A stretch of 64,000 bases of DNA. Origin: Mycolicibacterium gilvum (GTDB lineage Bacteria; Actinomycetota; Actinomycetes; Mycobacteriales; Mycobacteriaceae). The stretch's first letter is position 1. Every line of letters starts with the position of its first letter. Position numbers and translations under genes: made by a program. The notes beneath the pieces are model-generated. The model searched no databases and was not told the origin of the DNA. It worked only from the letters and a program-made list of their open reading frames with translations. The stretch is taken from positions 496,001 through 560,000 of the forward strand of contig NZ_UGQM01000001.1 of the NCBI RefSeq assembly GCF_900454025.1, read 5' to 3'. Below, piece by piece: positions 34,919 to 43,340 of this stretch.

Positions 34919-35545
34919 TTAGGGCCTTTCCACTCGGGTGCGCACCGAGATCCGCGGTGTTGAGGACAGTGGTTGCAGCGCGGTACGGACCGCGCCGGCG
35001 ATGGTGTCTTTGGTGACGTCGGGTCCGGTGGTGCGGGCGGTCACTTTGACGGCGCGGCGGCTGGCTGAGGCGGTGGCCTTGGTGACTCCGGGCACCACGC
35101 GGGCGGCGGCGCCGGCCAGTTTCGCGGTGTCGCACACGTCGAGGTACACACTGGTCTGCGCGGTGACGGGGATGGCCTTGCGGCGGCGCGGGGACAGCGC
35201 GGCGCCGATCAGGACCAGCCCGGCCAGAGCGGCGATCACGCCGACGGGCACCATCCAGCCGTGCGCGGATTGACCGTCGAACCAGTCAATGGCGGCGCGG
35301 GTCCACGACGGTCCGCTGATCCAGCCGGCGGCGGCGATTCCATCGCGGATACCGACCGCACCAGCGGCGATCAGCAGCAGCGCGCTGATTACGCCGACAT
35401 AGTGCGCAGCCGCCGGGGCCAGGGGCGGGGGCGCAGCGGCCGGTGTCTGCGGCGTCGCGGCGGGTTGGCGGGTGCCGTTGTGAAGGACCCCGGGCGCCGA
35501 CGGTGCCGAAGGAAGGTGTTCGAGGTGTTCGGGGACGGTCATCAT
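34919..35545 (-). CDS. Two-TM protein with C-terminal Asp23-like domain (DUF6286-type)
   Basis: 208 aa. A Pro/Ala-rich N-terminus (about 45 aa), TM helices HYVGVISALLLIAAGAVGI and GWMVPVGVIAALAGLVLIGAAL, then a domain with SVYLDVCDTAKLAGAAARVVPGVTKATASASRRAVKVTARTTGPDVTKDTIAGAV. It starts at ATG 35545, overlapping the preceding stop (ATGA), so it is translationally coupled. A probable envelope anchor for Asp23/Gls24 proteins. Confidence 0.72.
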   Translation of the reverse strand: MMTVPEHLEHLPSAPSAPGVLHNGTRQPAATPQTPAAAPPPLAPAAAHYVGVISALLLIAAGAVGIRDGIAAAGWISGPSWTRAAIDWFDGQSAHGWMVPVGVIAALAGLVLIGAALSPRRRKAIPVTAQTSVYLDVCDTAKLAGAAARVVPGVTKATASASRRAVKVTARTTGPDVTKDTIAGAVRTALQPLSSTPRISVRTRVERP

Positions 35546-35919
35546 TGGACCCGCTTTCGGGTGGTGGCGGCGGGAGTGGTGACCGCGGCGACGGCCACGT
35601 CGACCCCGTCGACCTGCAGTCCGGCCAGGTGCGACAGCGCGAAGGTCACGTTGGCCCGCACCGCGGCACCGACCGCGCCGAGGTGATAACTCCAGGGCAC
35701 CGCGATGTCGACTGTGGCGCGCACGCGGTCACCGGCAATGCTGACCTGGGTCTTCGGGGTCGTGCGTCCGGTCAGCTTGTCCAGGCCGCTGGCATGGAAC
35801 TGCACTCCGGCGGTGTCCAGAGCCGCCTTGGCGGCGATCTGTTCGGCAACCCGGTCGTGCACGGTCAACGAGCCCCGCTCCCCGGGATCGCGGCCGACCG
35901 ATGGCGGGGTGTCAGCCAC
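35542..35919 (-). CDS. Asp23/Gls24-family envelope stress protein
   Basis: 125 aa from GTG 35919, which overlaps the stop of the small TM gene upstream. LTVHDRVAEQIAAKAALDTAG...DKLTGRTTPKTQVSIAGDRVRATVDIAVPWSYHLGAVGAAVRANVTFALSHLAGLQVDGVDVAV matches the Asp23 fold (IADKVVxxIAxxAAxxxxGV...VxVxVxxxYG...). Peripheral envelope protein recruited by TM anchors encoded downstream. Confidence 0.82.
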   Translation of the reverse strand: MADTPPSVGRDPGERGSLTVHDRVAEQIAAKAALDTAGVQFHASGLDKLTGRTTPKTQVSIAGDRVRATVDIAVPWSYHLGAVGAAVRANVTFALSHLAGLQVDGVDVAVAAVTTPAATTRKRVQ

Positions 35920-36091
35920 GGCCGCGTCCCCGCAGCATCGCCGCCAGGTCGAACTCGCCGTCGCGCTGCCCGCCGACCGCGTAACCGACCGCACCCAGGA
36001 TCAGGGCGATCAGGAAGCCGGTGAATCCGCCGGCGGCGGCAGCGACGCCGAGCAGCAGCCCGGCCAGTAAACCCACAGTGGCAGTGGTCAT
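35912..36091 (-). CDS. Small membrane protein of the Asp23 operon (59 aa)
   Basis: From ATG 36091: MTTATVGLLAGLLLGVAAAA, then a second hydrophobic stretch (FTGFLIALILGAVGYAVGG), then QRDGEFDLAAMLRGRGRG. The stop overlaps the next gene's GTG start. Small DUF2273-like membrane proteins are regular partners of Asp23 genes. Two helices in a hairpin are likely. Confidence 0.7.
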   Translation of the reverse strand: MTTATVGLLAGLLLGVAAAAGGFTGFLIALILGAVGYAVGGQRDGEFDLAAMLRGRGRG

Positions 36092-36136
36092 GTCGATGGT
36101 CCTCTCACATTCTTATGGTCGTTAGGGGTGGGCGGT

Positions 36137-36382
36137 TCAGAGGGTGATGTAGCGGCGGGCCCGGCGCCGGCGCCGCCACTGATACAGCCGGCGGCGCAGT
36201 CGCGCCTGCCGGGAGTGACGGACGATGAGCACCGGCTGGCCCGCGTCGGTGCCGTGGTCGATCGCGGCCAGCGCGGCGATGAACGCTGCCGCGGACCCGC
36301 CACGGTCGGGGTGATGGCGCCAGGCGGCCGACCGCCGCGCCCGGCGACGAGCGTGGCCCGCCTCCGCCCCCGGATCGGTCAC
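36137..36382 (-). CDS. Small Arg-rich hypothetical protein, 81 aa
   Basis: GTG 36382 overlaps the preceding stop (GTGA). Very basic (SRQARLRRRLYQWRRRRRARRYITL at the end) with a short helix SAAAFIAALAAIDHGTDAG. No TM segment. It is kept in the operon chain by its overlap, but no family is recognised. It might contact nucleic acid or anionic lipids. Confidence 0.5.
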   Translation of the reverse strand: MTDPGAEAGHARRRARRSAAWRHHPDRGGSAAAFIAALAAIDHGTDAGQPVLIVRHSRQARLRRRLYQWRRRRRARRYITL

Positions 36383-36699
36383 CGCGATCTCGTGTCCACC
36401 GCTGGGGCGACATCTTCAACGGTGACGTTGACCGTGACGCCTGGATGCAGGCGCCCGACGGTGGCGCGCACCGCGGCGGCGGTCTCCCGCACGGCGGCAC
36501 CAAACACGATCACCACATGAACGTCGACGGCCTCGTCGGTGACCCGGATCCCCGCGACACGGCGTCCCGGCAGATAGGTGCCGACCTCGCCGAACATGCC
36601 GGGGTGCAACGCGGCGACGCCGGGCACCGCCAGGACCGCCGCGGCGAGCCGCTCGGCGGGCTCCCGCGGTGCCGGCGTCGCCGCACCCCCCAGGGTCAT
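36379..36699 (-). CDS. Asp23/Gls24-like small protein, 106 aa
   Basis: From ATG 36699, immediately after the stop of the upstream gene. RLAAAVLAVPGVAALHPGMFGEVGTYLPGRRVAGIRVTDEAVDVHVVIVFGAAVRETAAAVRATVGRLHPGVTVNVTVEDV shows the Asp23 topology: conserved Val-Pro-Gly-Val start, then two beta-helix units. It is followed by the Arg-rich protein with a GTGA overlap. Confidence 0.75.
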   Translation of the reverse strand: MTLGGAATPAPREPAERLAAAVLAVPGVAALHPGMFGEVGTYLPGRRVAGIRVTDEAVDVHVVIVFGAAVRETAAAVRATVGRLHPGVTVNVTVEDVAPAVDTRSR

Positions 36700-37173
36700 C
36701 TACTGCACCCGAGCCGGGCGGCTGCTGTCGGTGCTGGTGTCGTCGTCGCTGTCGTCTTCGACGTGCACGTCGTTGACGGTGATGTTGACCTCGGTGACCT
36801 CCAAGCCGGTCATCTTCTCGATCGCGGCGATCACATTGCGGCGAATGCCGTTGGCCAGATCGGCGATCGCAACGCCGTACTCGGCGACGATCTCCAAATC
36901 GATGGCGGCCTGCTTCTCGCCGACCTCCACCGACACGCCCTGGGAATGGTTGACCGTCGCGCCGGGGATGCGCTCCCGCAACTGACCGACAATGCGCGAC
37001 GCGCCGCCGCCCAGATCGAACACGCCGTTGACCTCGCGGGCCGACAGGCCGGCGATCTTGGAGACCACCGTGTCGGCGATCGTGGTCTTGCCCTGCGAGG
37101 AGGTCAACGCCGAATCGGCGGCGGTCACCGCCGGGGACTTCGGGGCGGTCGCAGTCGGTTGGGTGCTCGTCAT
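36700..37173 (-). CDS. Asp23/Gls24-family envelope stress protein
   Basis: 157 aa from ATG 37173. SSQGKTTIADTVVSKIAGLSAREVNGVFDLGGGASRIVGQL, VEVGEKQAAIDLEIVAEYGVAIADLANGIRRNVIAAIEKMTGLEVTEVNITVNDVHVE is the full-length Asp23 pattern. It is the first gene of the cluster on this strand, divergent from the ECF sigma factor gene. Confidence 0.9.
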   Translation of the reverse strand: MTSTQPTATAPKSPAVTAADSALTSSQGKTTIADTVVSKIAGLSAREVNGVFDLGGGASRIVGQLRERIPGATVNHSQGVSVEVGEKQAAIDLEIVAEYGVAIADLANGIRRNVIAAIEKMTGLEVTEVNITVNDVHVEDDSDDDTSTDSSRPARVQ

Positions 37174-37371
37174 GGGCACGTTCCTTTCATCATCCTGATT
37201 TCGGTTACAGGGGCGTAGACGGGGTAGAAGCAGCGAAGTGCACGCCCAGCGCGCAGATGTGAGGTAGAACACATGCACGCGGTTTCACACGGCTGCACAA
37301 GAGGTATCTCCCGACATGCGCCGCCGTGGCGCGCCAACCCGGCAAGGCAGGGCGCTCGGGAGGAGGCCGCG
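37174..37371. promoter_or_regulatory. Divergent promoter region between the Asp23 operon and the sigma factor
   Basis: About 200 bases separate the two divergent starts. GGTTA at about 37203-37207, with GGGTAG 14 bases later, resembles a SigF-type promoter (GTTT-N15-17-GGGTA) facing the sigma gene, one base short of consensus spacing. GGGAGGAGG precedes GTG 37372. Confidence 0.35.
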
Positions 37372-37953
37372 GTGGAACCCCCACCCCGTGCAGCTGCTGC
37401 GGCGGCCACACGTTTAGGTGACCGGACATTGGCCGCCGCCGCAGCGTTGGGCGAACGCGCAGCGTTCGAGACGATCGTGCACCGCTACGGCCCGATGCTC
37501 TACGGCTACGTGCGGCGCATGGTCGTTGACGGCGGTGCGGTCGACGACGTGGTGCAGGAGACGCTCGTGGCCGCCTGGCGCCAAATGGACCGCTACCGCG
37601 GCGAGGCGAGTCTCAAAACCTGGCTCTTCCGCATCTGTGACCGCAAGATCATCGACTCGCGGCGGGTCCGCTACGCCGAACCGATCGATGACCGCCTCCT
37701 CGATCCCGTCGACGGAGCCGCCGACGCCGACCCGGCCGTGGTGCTGTCCAACACCGAATTCCTGGCCTCATTGGAGCGCGCCCTGGCCGAACTCCCGGTC
37801 CGCCAACGCGCATCATGGGTGCTACGCGAGATCGATGGCTTGACGTTCCCCGAGATCGCAGTGACCCTGAATCTGAGTCCCGGCGCAGTGCGTGGACACC
37901 ACCACCGGGCTCAATCAACCCTTCGACAAAGGATGCAGCGGTGGCAGCGATGA
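37372..37953 (+). CDS. ECF-type RNA polymerase sigma factor
   Basis: 193 aa from GTG 37372, chosen for the GGGAGGAGG site. Region 2: AAFETIVHRYGPMLYGYVRRMV and VDDVVQETLVAAWRQMDRYRGEASLKTWLFRICDRKIID. Region 4: LERALAELPVRQRASWVLREIDGLTFPEIAVTLNLSPGAVRGHHHRAQSTLRQRM. No anti-sigma factor with a zinc motif follows; instead an Asp23-like gene overlaps its stop. A natural guess is that it drives the neighbouring envelope-stress operon. Confidence 0.9.
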   Translation: MEPPPRAAAAAATRLGDRTLAAAAALGERAAFETIVHRYGPMLYGYVRRMVVDGGAVDDVVQETLVAAWRQMDRYRGEASLKTWLFRICDRKIIDSRRVRYAEPIDDRLLDPVDGAADADPAVVLSNTEFLASLERALAELPVRQRASWVLREIDGLTFPEIAVTLNLSPGAVRGHHHRAQSTLRQRMQRWQR

Positions 37954-38420
37954 ACGGGGACGACCCGCTCGATGTGCTGCTGAGCCGCGCCGGACAAGCA
38001 TTGCGAGAACTCAGCGAACCCGGCTGGGATCGCATCGCCGACACCGTGATCGCCGCCATCCGCAACACCCCCCGCTCGGGCTGGCCGGTGGCCGCCGAAG
38101 ACCCCGACCCGCAGGAGCCCCCGCAGCCCGGCGGTATCGCGGTCAGCGATCTGGTCATCCGCGCCGCACTGGCCGCCGCGCTACGCCTCGACCAGATCTG
38201 CGCGCCCGCCGCAGTCGACGTGCATCTCGACGGCACCGAACTGCACCACATCAGCGTCGAAATCACCGGCCGCTACGGCCACCGGCTCACCGAAGTCGCC
38301 GACCACGTGCGCGGTATCGCCGCGACCATCCTCGATGACCTCCTCGGGGCAGCCGCCCTCGGACATCAGATCGACGTCGCCGTCATCGACATCGTGCGCG
38401 CAAACCCGCTCACCGAATAA
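37950..38420 (+). CDS. Asp23-related protein coupled to the sigma factor
   Basis: 156 aa; ATG 37950 overlaps the sigma stop (ATGA). The N-terminal 45 residues (NGDDPLDVLLSRAGQALRELSEPGWDRIADTVIAAIRNTPRSGWPV) are helical. The second half (DLVIRAALAAALRLDQICAPAAVDVHLDGTELHHISVEITGRYGHRLTEVADHVRGIAATILDDLLG) is Asp23-like. Its position in place of an anti-sigma factor suggests that it could regulate the sigma factor; this is inference. Confidence 0.7.
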   Translation: MNGDDPLDVLLSRAGQALRELSEPGWDRIADTVIAAIRNTPRSGWPVAAEDPDPQEPPQPGGIAVSDLVIRAALAAALRLDQICAPAAVDVHLDGTELHHISVEITGRYGHRLTEVADHVRGIAATILDDLLGAAALGHQIDVAVIDIVRANPLTE

Positions 38421-38511
38421 CGCGCTGAACCCTAGTCAGGGGATAAGTGTTTCGTTGAGCGGGATGAGGGAACTGTCTCCGACGACGTAGCTCACGAGGA
38501 CTGGAGTGCAC

Positions 38512-38697
38512 ATGAGGGACGCTCTCAACGACATGTGGCGCTCGGTAGCCACCTTCGCCCCGAAACTGGTGGCATTCCTGCTGATCCTGATCATCGGGAT
38601 CATCGTGGCCAAACTGATCTCCAAAGCGGTCGACAAGATCCTGGAACGGGTCGGTTTCGACCGCGCCGTCGAACGCGGTGGGGTCAAACGCGTCCTA
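38512..38697 (+). pseudogene. 5' part of a conserved-TM-helix (CmpX/MscS-like) membrane protein
   Basis: From ATG 38512 after a GAGGA site: MRDALNDMWRSVATFAPKL, then one TM helix and AKLISKAVDKILERVGFDRAVERGGVKRVL. The frame enters an IS701 element at 38699. Joining it to the 3' part at 40128-40805 through one copy of CTAG restores an uninterrupted frame of 287 aa (RVL-ANSQYDAST). Proteins with this repeat unit are small mechanosensitive-channel relatives. Confidence 0.82.
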
Positions 38698-38698
38698 G

Positions 38699-40124
38699 TA
38701 CTACAGCCGTAGATCGTTGCTCGTCGGCGTGTTTGCCTTGCTGGATTGGGTGACCGCGGCATCGTTCGGAGTTTGTGAGAACTAACGATGATGCCGCGGT
38801 CGCCGCGGCTTACAGGGTAGACGTTGATCGGTGGCGAAGTGGCTTTGATGAGGTGCTGGATCGGGTCGCGTCACGGTTCGCTCGGTGCGAGCCGCTGCGC
38901 AACGCCGGCGCGTTGATGCTCGGGTTGGTCTGTGACATTGACCGTAAGAACTGTTGGACGCTGGCCGAGCGTTGCGGCCACAGCAGCCCGGACCGGATGC
39001 AGCATCTGCTGGCGCGGGCGAAGTGGGACGCCGAGGGAGTGCGTGATGATCTTCGCGCCTACGTGGTCGACCACCTCGGCGATGACGAGGCGATCCTGAT
39101 CGTCGATGAGACTGGAGACGTGAAGAAGGGCACTCATACCGTCGGGACTCAGCGCCAGTACACCGGTACCGCGGGCAGGATCGAAAACGCCCAAGTCGCT
39201 GTGTATTTGGCCTATGCGGGGCCCAACAGTCACGCACTGGTGGACCGCGAGCTATACCTGCCGAAGTCGTGGATCGACGACTCGGAACGCCGTCAGTGCG
39301 CCGGGGTGCCCACCGATGTCGAGTTCGCCACCAAACCTGCGCTGGCCGAGCGGATGATCACTCGTGCTGTGGCCGCCGGAGTCCCTGCGCGATGGGCCAC
39401 CGGCGACGAGGTCTACGGCGCCGACCCCGACCTGCGCGCCGCGATCGCCGCCCAGGGGCTGGGCTATGTGCTGGCCGTCGGGTCCAATCGCACCGTCACC
39501 ACCAGTACGGGCAGCCAGCGAGTAGACGAGCTTGCCCGGTCTCTGCCGCGGCGGGCCTGGCGGCGCGTCAGCGCCGGAACCGGCGCCAAGGGCCAACGCT
39601 GGTACTCCTGGACGTTGGTCGAAATCACCGACGCCGAGCCCGGCCACCATCACCTGCTGGTGCGCCGCAACGACAAGACCGCTGAATTGGCCTATTACCG
39701 CTGCTACAGCCCCAATCCGGTCACCCTGGCCGACTACGTACGGGTCGCCGGGCGGCGCTGGAAGGTCGAGGAATCGTTTCAAGCCGGCAAGGGCCTGGCC
39801 GGGCTCGACGAGCACCAGGTACGGACCTGGACCTCTTGGCACCGCTGGGTCACCCTATCCATGCTTGCCCATGCCTTCCTCGTCGTCACGACCGCCGCTC
39901 AACGGCGCAGCGACGAACCCGACGACCAGACCGGCCAGACACTGATCACGTTGACAGTCAATGAATTCCGCAGACTCTTCATCGCCCTGGTATTGCAGCC
40001 GCTACACGCGGTTGCCGACGTCCTCGCCTGGTCCACCTGGCGGCGACGACATCAAACGAGAGCCCGCACCTACCATTACCGCAAACAACATCAACAACAA
40101 TGAACGCTATCTACGGCTGTAGTA
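38699..40124 (+). mobile_element. IS701-family element
   Basis: Terminal inverted repeats begin TACTACAGCCGTAGAT at both ends. The element is flanked by a 4-bp duplication CTAG (38695-38698 and 40125-40128), which fits the YTAR target rule of IS701. Length 1426 bp, one intact transposase. A recent-looking insertion. Confidence 0.9.
38775..40103 (+). CDS. IS701-family transposase
   Basis: 442 aa from GTG 38775. DDE-type (DDE_5) with EAILIVDETGDVKKGTHTVGTQRQYTG, VPARWATGDEVYGADPDLR and VAGRRWKVEESFQAGKGLAGLDEHQVR. These contain the probable catalytic Asp, Asp and Glu. Length and motifs are as usual for IS701. The open reading frame is complete. Confidence 0.93.
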   Translation: MRTNDDAAVAAAYRVDVDRWRSGFDEVLDRVASRFARCEPLRNAGALMLGLVCDIDRKNCWTLAERCGHSSPDRMQHLLARAKWDAEGVRDDLRAYVVDHLGDDEAILIVDETGDVKKGTHTVGTQRQYTGTAGRIENAQVAVYLAYAGPNSHALVDRELYLPKSWIDDSERRQCAGVPTDVEFATKPALAERMITRAVAAGVPARWATGDEVYGADPDLRAAIAAQGLGYVLAVGSNRTVTTSTGSQRVDELARSLPRRAWRRVSAGTGAKGQRWYSWTLVEITDAEPGHHHLLVRRNDKTAELAYYRCYSPNPVTLADYVRVAGRRWKVEESFQAGKGLAGLDEHQVRTWTSWHRWVTLSMLAHAFLVVTTAAQRRSDEPDDQTGQTLITLTVNEFRRLFIALVLQPLHAVADVLAWSTWRRRHQTRARTYHYRKQHQQQ

Positions 40125-40127
40125 CTA

Positions 40128-40805
40128 GCCAACAGCCAATACGACGCCTCCACCATCGCCGGAAAAATCGTCTACTACGCACTGGTGCTGTTCGTGCTGC
40201 AACTGGCGTTCGGCGTGTTCGGCCCCAACCCCGTCAGCGACCTGCTCACCGGGGTCATCGCCTTCCTGCCCAAACTGTTCGTCGCCCTGATCATCGTGGT
40301 CGTCGCGTCGGCCATCGCCGCCGCGGTGCGAGATCTGTTGTCCAACAGCCTCAGTGGCCTGTCCTACGGCAGAATGCTGGCCAACATCGCCAGCATCTTC
40401 ATCCTCGGCCTGGGGATCATCGCCGCCCTCAACCAGATCGGCATCGCGCTGACAGTCACCCTGCCGGTGCTCGTCGCGATCCTGGGCACCATCGGGGGCA
40501 TCCTGGTGGTCGGGGTCGGCGGCGGACTAATCAAACCAATGCAGCACCGCTGGGAGGACTACCTCAACAAGGCCGAGCAGGAAAGCCGCAACCTCCGCGA
40601 CACAGTGTCCTCCTCGCCCGACACCTCGCGTCCACAGCCACCAAACCAGGTCGGGGCGCCACCGAACTTCTACGACCCCTCCGCGCAGCAGCAAGCCCAG
40701 CCAGGCAGTCAGCCACCCTACGACTACCAGCAGCCCGGCTACCCGCCCCCCGGACAGCAGCAATCGCCCTACGGGACCAATCCGCCGCATCGGCCGGAGT
40801 ACTAG
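40128..40805 (+). pseudogene. 3' part of the conserved-TM-helix membrane protein
   Basis: Continues the frame begun at 38512: ANSQYDASTIAGKIVYYALVLFVLQLAFGVFG, LTGVIAFLPKLFVALIIVVVASAIAAAVRDLLS, SYGRMLANIASIFILGLGIIAALNQIGIA, and LPVLVAILGTIGGILVVGVGGGLIKPMQHRWEDYL. These are repeated TM units, then a Pro/Gln/Tyr-rich tail. It lies downstream of the sigma/Asp23 pair, which suggests a membrane role in the same envelope-stress set. Confidence 0.82.
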
Positions 40806-40928
40806 CCCCTCGTTAACACAACCTGTTCCGTCGATTCGGTATCAGGGTCAGGGACCGGGGCGGTCGCGCGACTCTGTCGTGGAACGTCTCACTGCGGTCT
40901 CGCGCCCGTTTCCGACCAGACCATGACG

Positions 40929-41281
40929 CTAGGACTCGCATTTGTGTCCGGCGCCTTGTTGCTTGGCTCGGTACATGGCTTGGTCGGCGCGCTGCAGTGC
41001 ATCGCCACCGGATTGGCCAGGGCGGATCATGCTGACACCGATGGAAACACTCCCTCGGGAGTGGACCCGCACCTCGTCAACCAGAGTGCGAGCCAGTTTA
41101 TGGGCCTGGTTGGAAGTGGTATGTGGCAGCAGGGCGGCGAATTCATCGCCACCGATACGGGCGAAAACATCGGAAAGACTCAGGCGACGACGGATGGTGT
41201 GAGCGACGCTCTTGATGTAGTCATCGCCAGCGGCGTGGCCGTGCTGATCATTGATCCGTTTAAGCCCGTCAAGGTCGATCA
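40929..41281 (-). pseudogene. GGDEF domain, C-terminal half of a PAS-diguanylate cyclase
   Basis: Reads LIDLDGLKRINDQHGHAAGDDYIKSVAHTIRRRL, the active-site FARIGGDEFAALLPH, and RADQAMYRAKQQGAGHKCES. The GGDEF motif is intact. It is separated from its N-terminal half (42623-43001) by an IS3 element at 41282-42622. Removing the IS and one copy of the 3-bp repeat restores AVLIDLDG in frame. Confidence 0.85.
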
Positions 41282-41354
41282 TGGGACTTGACCCCGTGTG
41301 TTGGACACGCTCAATCCCAGGAATGTGCTGGGGGAAGCGAGATGATCCAACCCG

Positions 41355-41687
41355 ATGGCAAGGAAAAATTACCCCGATGAGTTCAAGCGTGACGCGGTCG
41401 CGCTCTACCGGGACACCGAGGGCGCGACGATCGCCCAGATCGCTGCCGAGCTCGGTGTCAGCGAGGCCACGCTCTCGGCGTGGTGCAAGTCGGCCGGGGT
41501 GCCGATTCGGCACCGCCGCGGTGTCGTAGTGGCCGAGCCTGTGCCAGGGGCCGAGAGCCCTGAGCAGGAGCTGGCCCGCCTCCGCAGTGAGGTCAAGGCG
41601 TTACGCGCCACCGAGGCGCGGTTGTCCACCGAGCGTGACATCTTGCGGTCGGCGGCCAAATATTTCGCCGGGGAGACGAACTGGTGA
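41355..41687 (+). CDS. IS3-family OrfA
   Basis: 110 aa. HTH YPDEFKRDAVALYRDTEGATIAQIAAELGVSEATLSAWCKSAGVP, then a leucine-zipper-like helix (EQELARLRSEVKALRATEARLSTERDILRSAAKYFAGE). It overlaps orfB by GTGA at 41684, where programmed slippage or coupling yields the OrfAB transposase. Confidence 0.92.
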   Translation: MARKNYPDEFKRDAVALYRDTEGATIAQIAAELGVSEATLSAWCKSAGVPIRHRRGVVVAEPVPGAESPEQELARLRSEVKALRATEARLSTERDILRSAAKYFAGETNW

Positions 41688-42583
41688 GCCGCTTTCAGTT
41701 TGTCGCCGACCACCTGCACGCCTTCGAGGTGAAGTGGCTCTGCGCAGTCGTCGAGGTTGCGCGTTCGTCGTTCTACGCGTGGTTGGCCGGTGCTGACGGA
41801 CGAGCGGCCCGTCGGGCTGCTGACGAGGCGCTGGCCGAGCGTATCCGCGCCGTCCACGACGAGGACAACACCTACGGGGCGCCGCGGATCACCGCCGAGC
41901 TCAACGACGGTGCGCCCGAGGGGCAGCGGGTCAACCACAAGCGGGTGGCTCGGGTGATGCGCGGCGCCGGGATCGCCGGTTATCGACGCCGACGTCGGGT
42001 CAAGACGACCGTGGCGGACCCGGCGAACCAGAAGGTCCCCGACCTGCTCAAACGGGATTTCACCGCCGCGCAGGTCAACACCCGTTACGTCGGCGACATC
42101 ACCTACTTGCCATTGGCGACCGGCGCCAACCTGTACCTGGCCACCGTGATCGACTGCTGTTCACGGCGGGTCGCCGGGTGGGCGATCGCCGATCACATGC
42201 GCACCGAACTGGTCATCGATGCGCTCAAAGCCGCTGCTGCACTGCGGGGTTCACTGGCTGGTGCAATATTCCATGCAGATAATGGAAGTCAGTACACCTC
42301 ACGGGATTTCGCGAATCTCTGCCGCGATCTGGGGGTCGTCCAGTCGATGGGTGCGGTGGGGTCAAGTGCCGATAACGCGTTGGCCGAATCGTTCAACGCC
42401 GCCCTCAAGCGCGAGATTCTGCAAGACCGTAACTGCTGGCCGGACGCGGCGATCTGCCGCCGTGAGGTCTTTCGGTGGCTGGCCCGCTACAACACCACAC
42501 GACGGCACTCCTACTGCCGTCATTCCAGCCCCGCGACCTACGAAAGGAACCTGACACCGGCTACGCTGCCCGAAGCCGCATAA
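41684..42583 (+). CDS. IS3-family OrfB (rve integrase domain)
   Basis: 299 aa. HTH_21-like YGAPRITAELNDGAPEGQRVNHKRVARVMRGAGIAG, then DDE residues in VGDITYLPLATG, FHADNGSQYTSRDF and NALAESFNAALKREI. Complete and apparently functional. Confidence 0.93.
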   Translation: MSRFQFVADHLHAFEVKWLCAVVEVARSSFYAWLAGADGRAARRAADEALAERIRAVHDEDNTYGAPRITAELNDGAPEGQRVNHKRVARVMRGAGIAGYRRRRRVKTTVADPANQKVPDLLKRDFTAAQVNTRYVGDITYLPLATGANLYLATVIDCCSRRVAGWAIADHMRTELVIDALKAAAALRGSLAGAIFHADNGSQYTSRDFANLCRDLGVVQSMGAVGSSADNALAESFNAALKREILQDRNCWPDAAICRREVFRWLARYNTTRRHSYCRHSSPATYERNLTPATLPEAA

Positions 42584-42622
42584 CCACAAATCCCGTGTCC
42601 ACTACATGGGGGCAAGGCCCCA

Positions 42623-43001
42623 TCAACACCGCAGCCTCGCCGTCGTAACCCTCAGAGCCACTCAACGCTGCGTAAAGCGCAAGTTCTTCTTCGAATCGCC
42701 CGCGGTTGAAGACATCTGTCAACGTGTCGTGAGTTGCCTGGCGCCGCAGAAGTTGCTCGTCCCGCTTACGAGCCGAGATATCTTCAATGTGGGCAATGAA
42801 ATTGAGGGGTTGCCCCTCGGCGTCATGGGCCATTGAAGCCGACAGATGGACCCAGATAAGGTGGCCATCCTTTGCGTAGTAGCGCTTGTCCATCTGATAG
42901 CTCGTGATATCGCCTTGCAGCAATCGGCCAGCCTCGTGCAGGTCGGTGTCGAGATCATCGGGATAAGTGATGTCTTGGAACGTAAGTTGAGTCAGTTCGT
43001 G
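42623..43001 (-). pseudogene. PAS domain and start of the GGDEF domain of the split cyclase
   Basis: Reads SHELTQLTFQDITYPDDLDTDLHEAGRLLQGDITSYQMDKRYYAKDGHLIWVHLSASMAHD...IAHIEDISARKRDE (PAS plus PAC), then the linker and ATHDTLTDVFNRGRFEEELALY. The N-terminus is cut by the second IS3 element at 43002, so the start of the gene is lost. Confidence 0.82.
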
Positions 43002-43040
43002 TGACCCCTCCCGGCGAGTCCGGAGGCTGTGTTCGTTGAA

Positions 43041-43340
43041 TCACCCTGCCTTTGGTGGGGTGCGTTTGTGATCGTAGTGGAGCTTCTCGACGGCCTCGGG
43101 GGTGAAGTCGTCGAGGTACTCATGCGGACGCTCGGCGTTGAACCACACCACCCATTCGGCGGTGGCCAACTCGACCTGGTTGACGTCGCGCCACGGCCCT
43201 TGGCGGCGGATCACCTCGTTCTTGAACGACCCGACGGTCGTCTCGGCCAACGCGTTGTCCAGGGCGTCGCCGACGGAGCCGACCGAGGGATCCACGCCTT
43301 CGTCGATGAGGCGCTGGGTGAACGCCACCGAGGTGTACTG
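43041..43340 (-). pseudogene. IS3 OrfB, C-terminal part
   Basis: From the IS30 junction: QYTSVAFTQRLIDEGVDPSVGSVGDALDNALAETTVGSFKNEVI...AEWVVWFNAERPHEYLDDFTPEAVEKLHY. It contains the catalytic Glu (ALAETT). It continues the frame of 44789-45454 after removal of the IS30 (SDAGSQ-YTSVAF). Confidence 0.85.

Larger units (their letters stand above)
41282..42622 (+). mobile_element. IS3-family element interrupting a GGDEF gene
   Basis: Ends pair as TGGGACTTGACCCC... at the left and, on the other strand, TGGGGCCTTGCCCC... at the right, both leading to TGGACACG. A 3-bp duplication TCA flanks it (41279-41281 and 42623-42625). 1341 bp with orfA and orfB. Confidence 0.87.
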
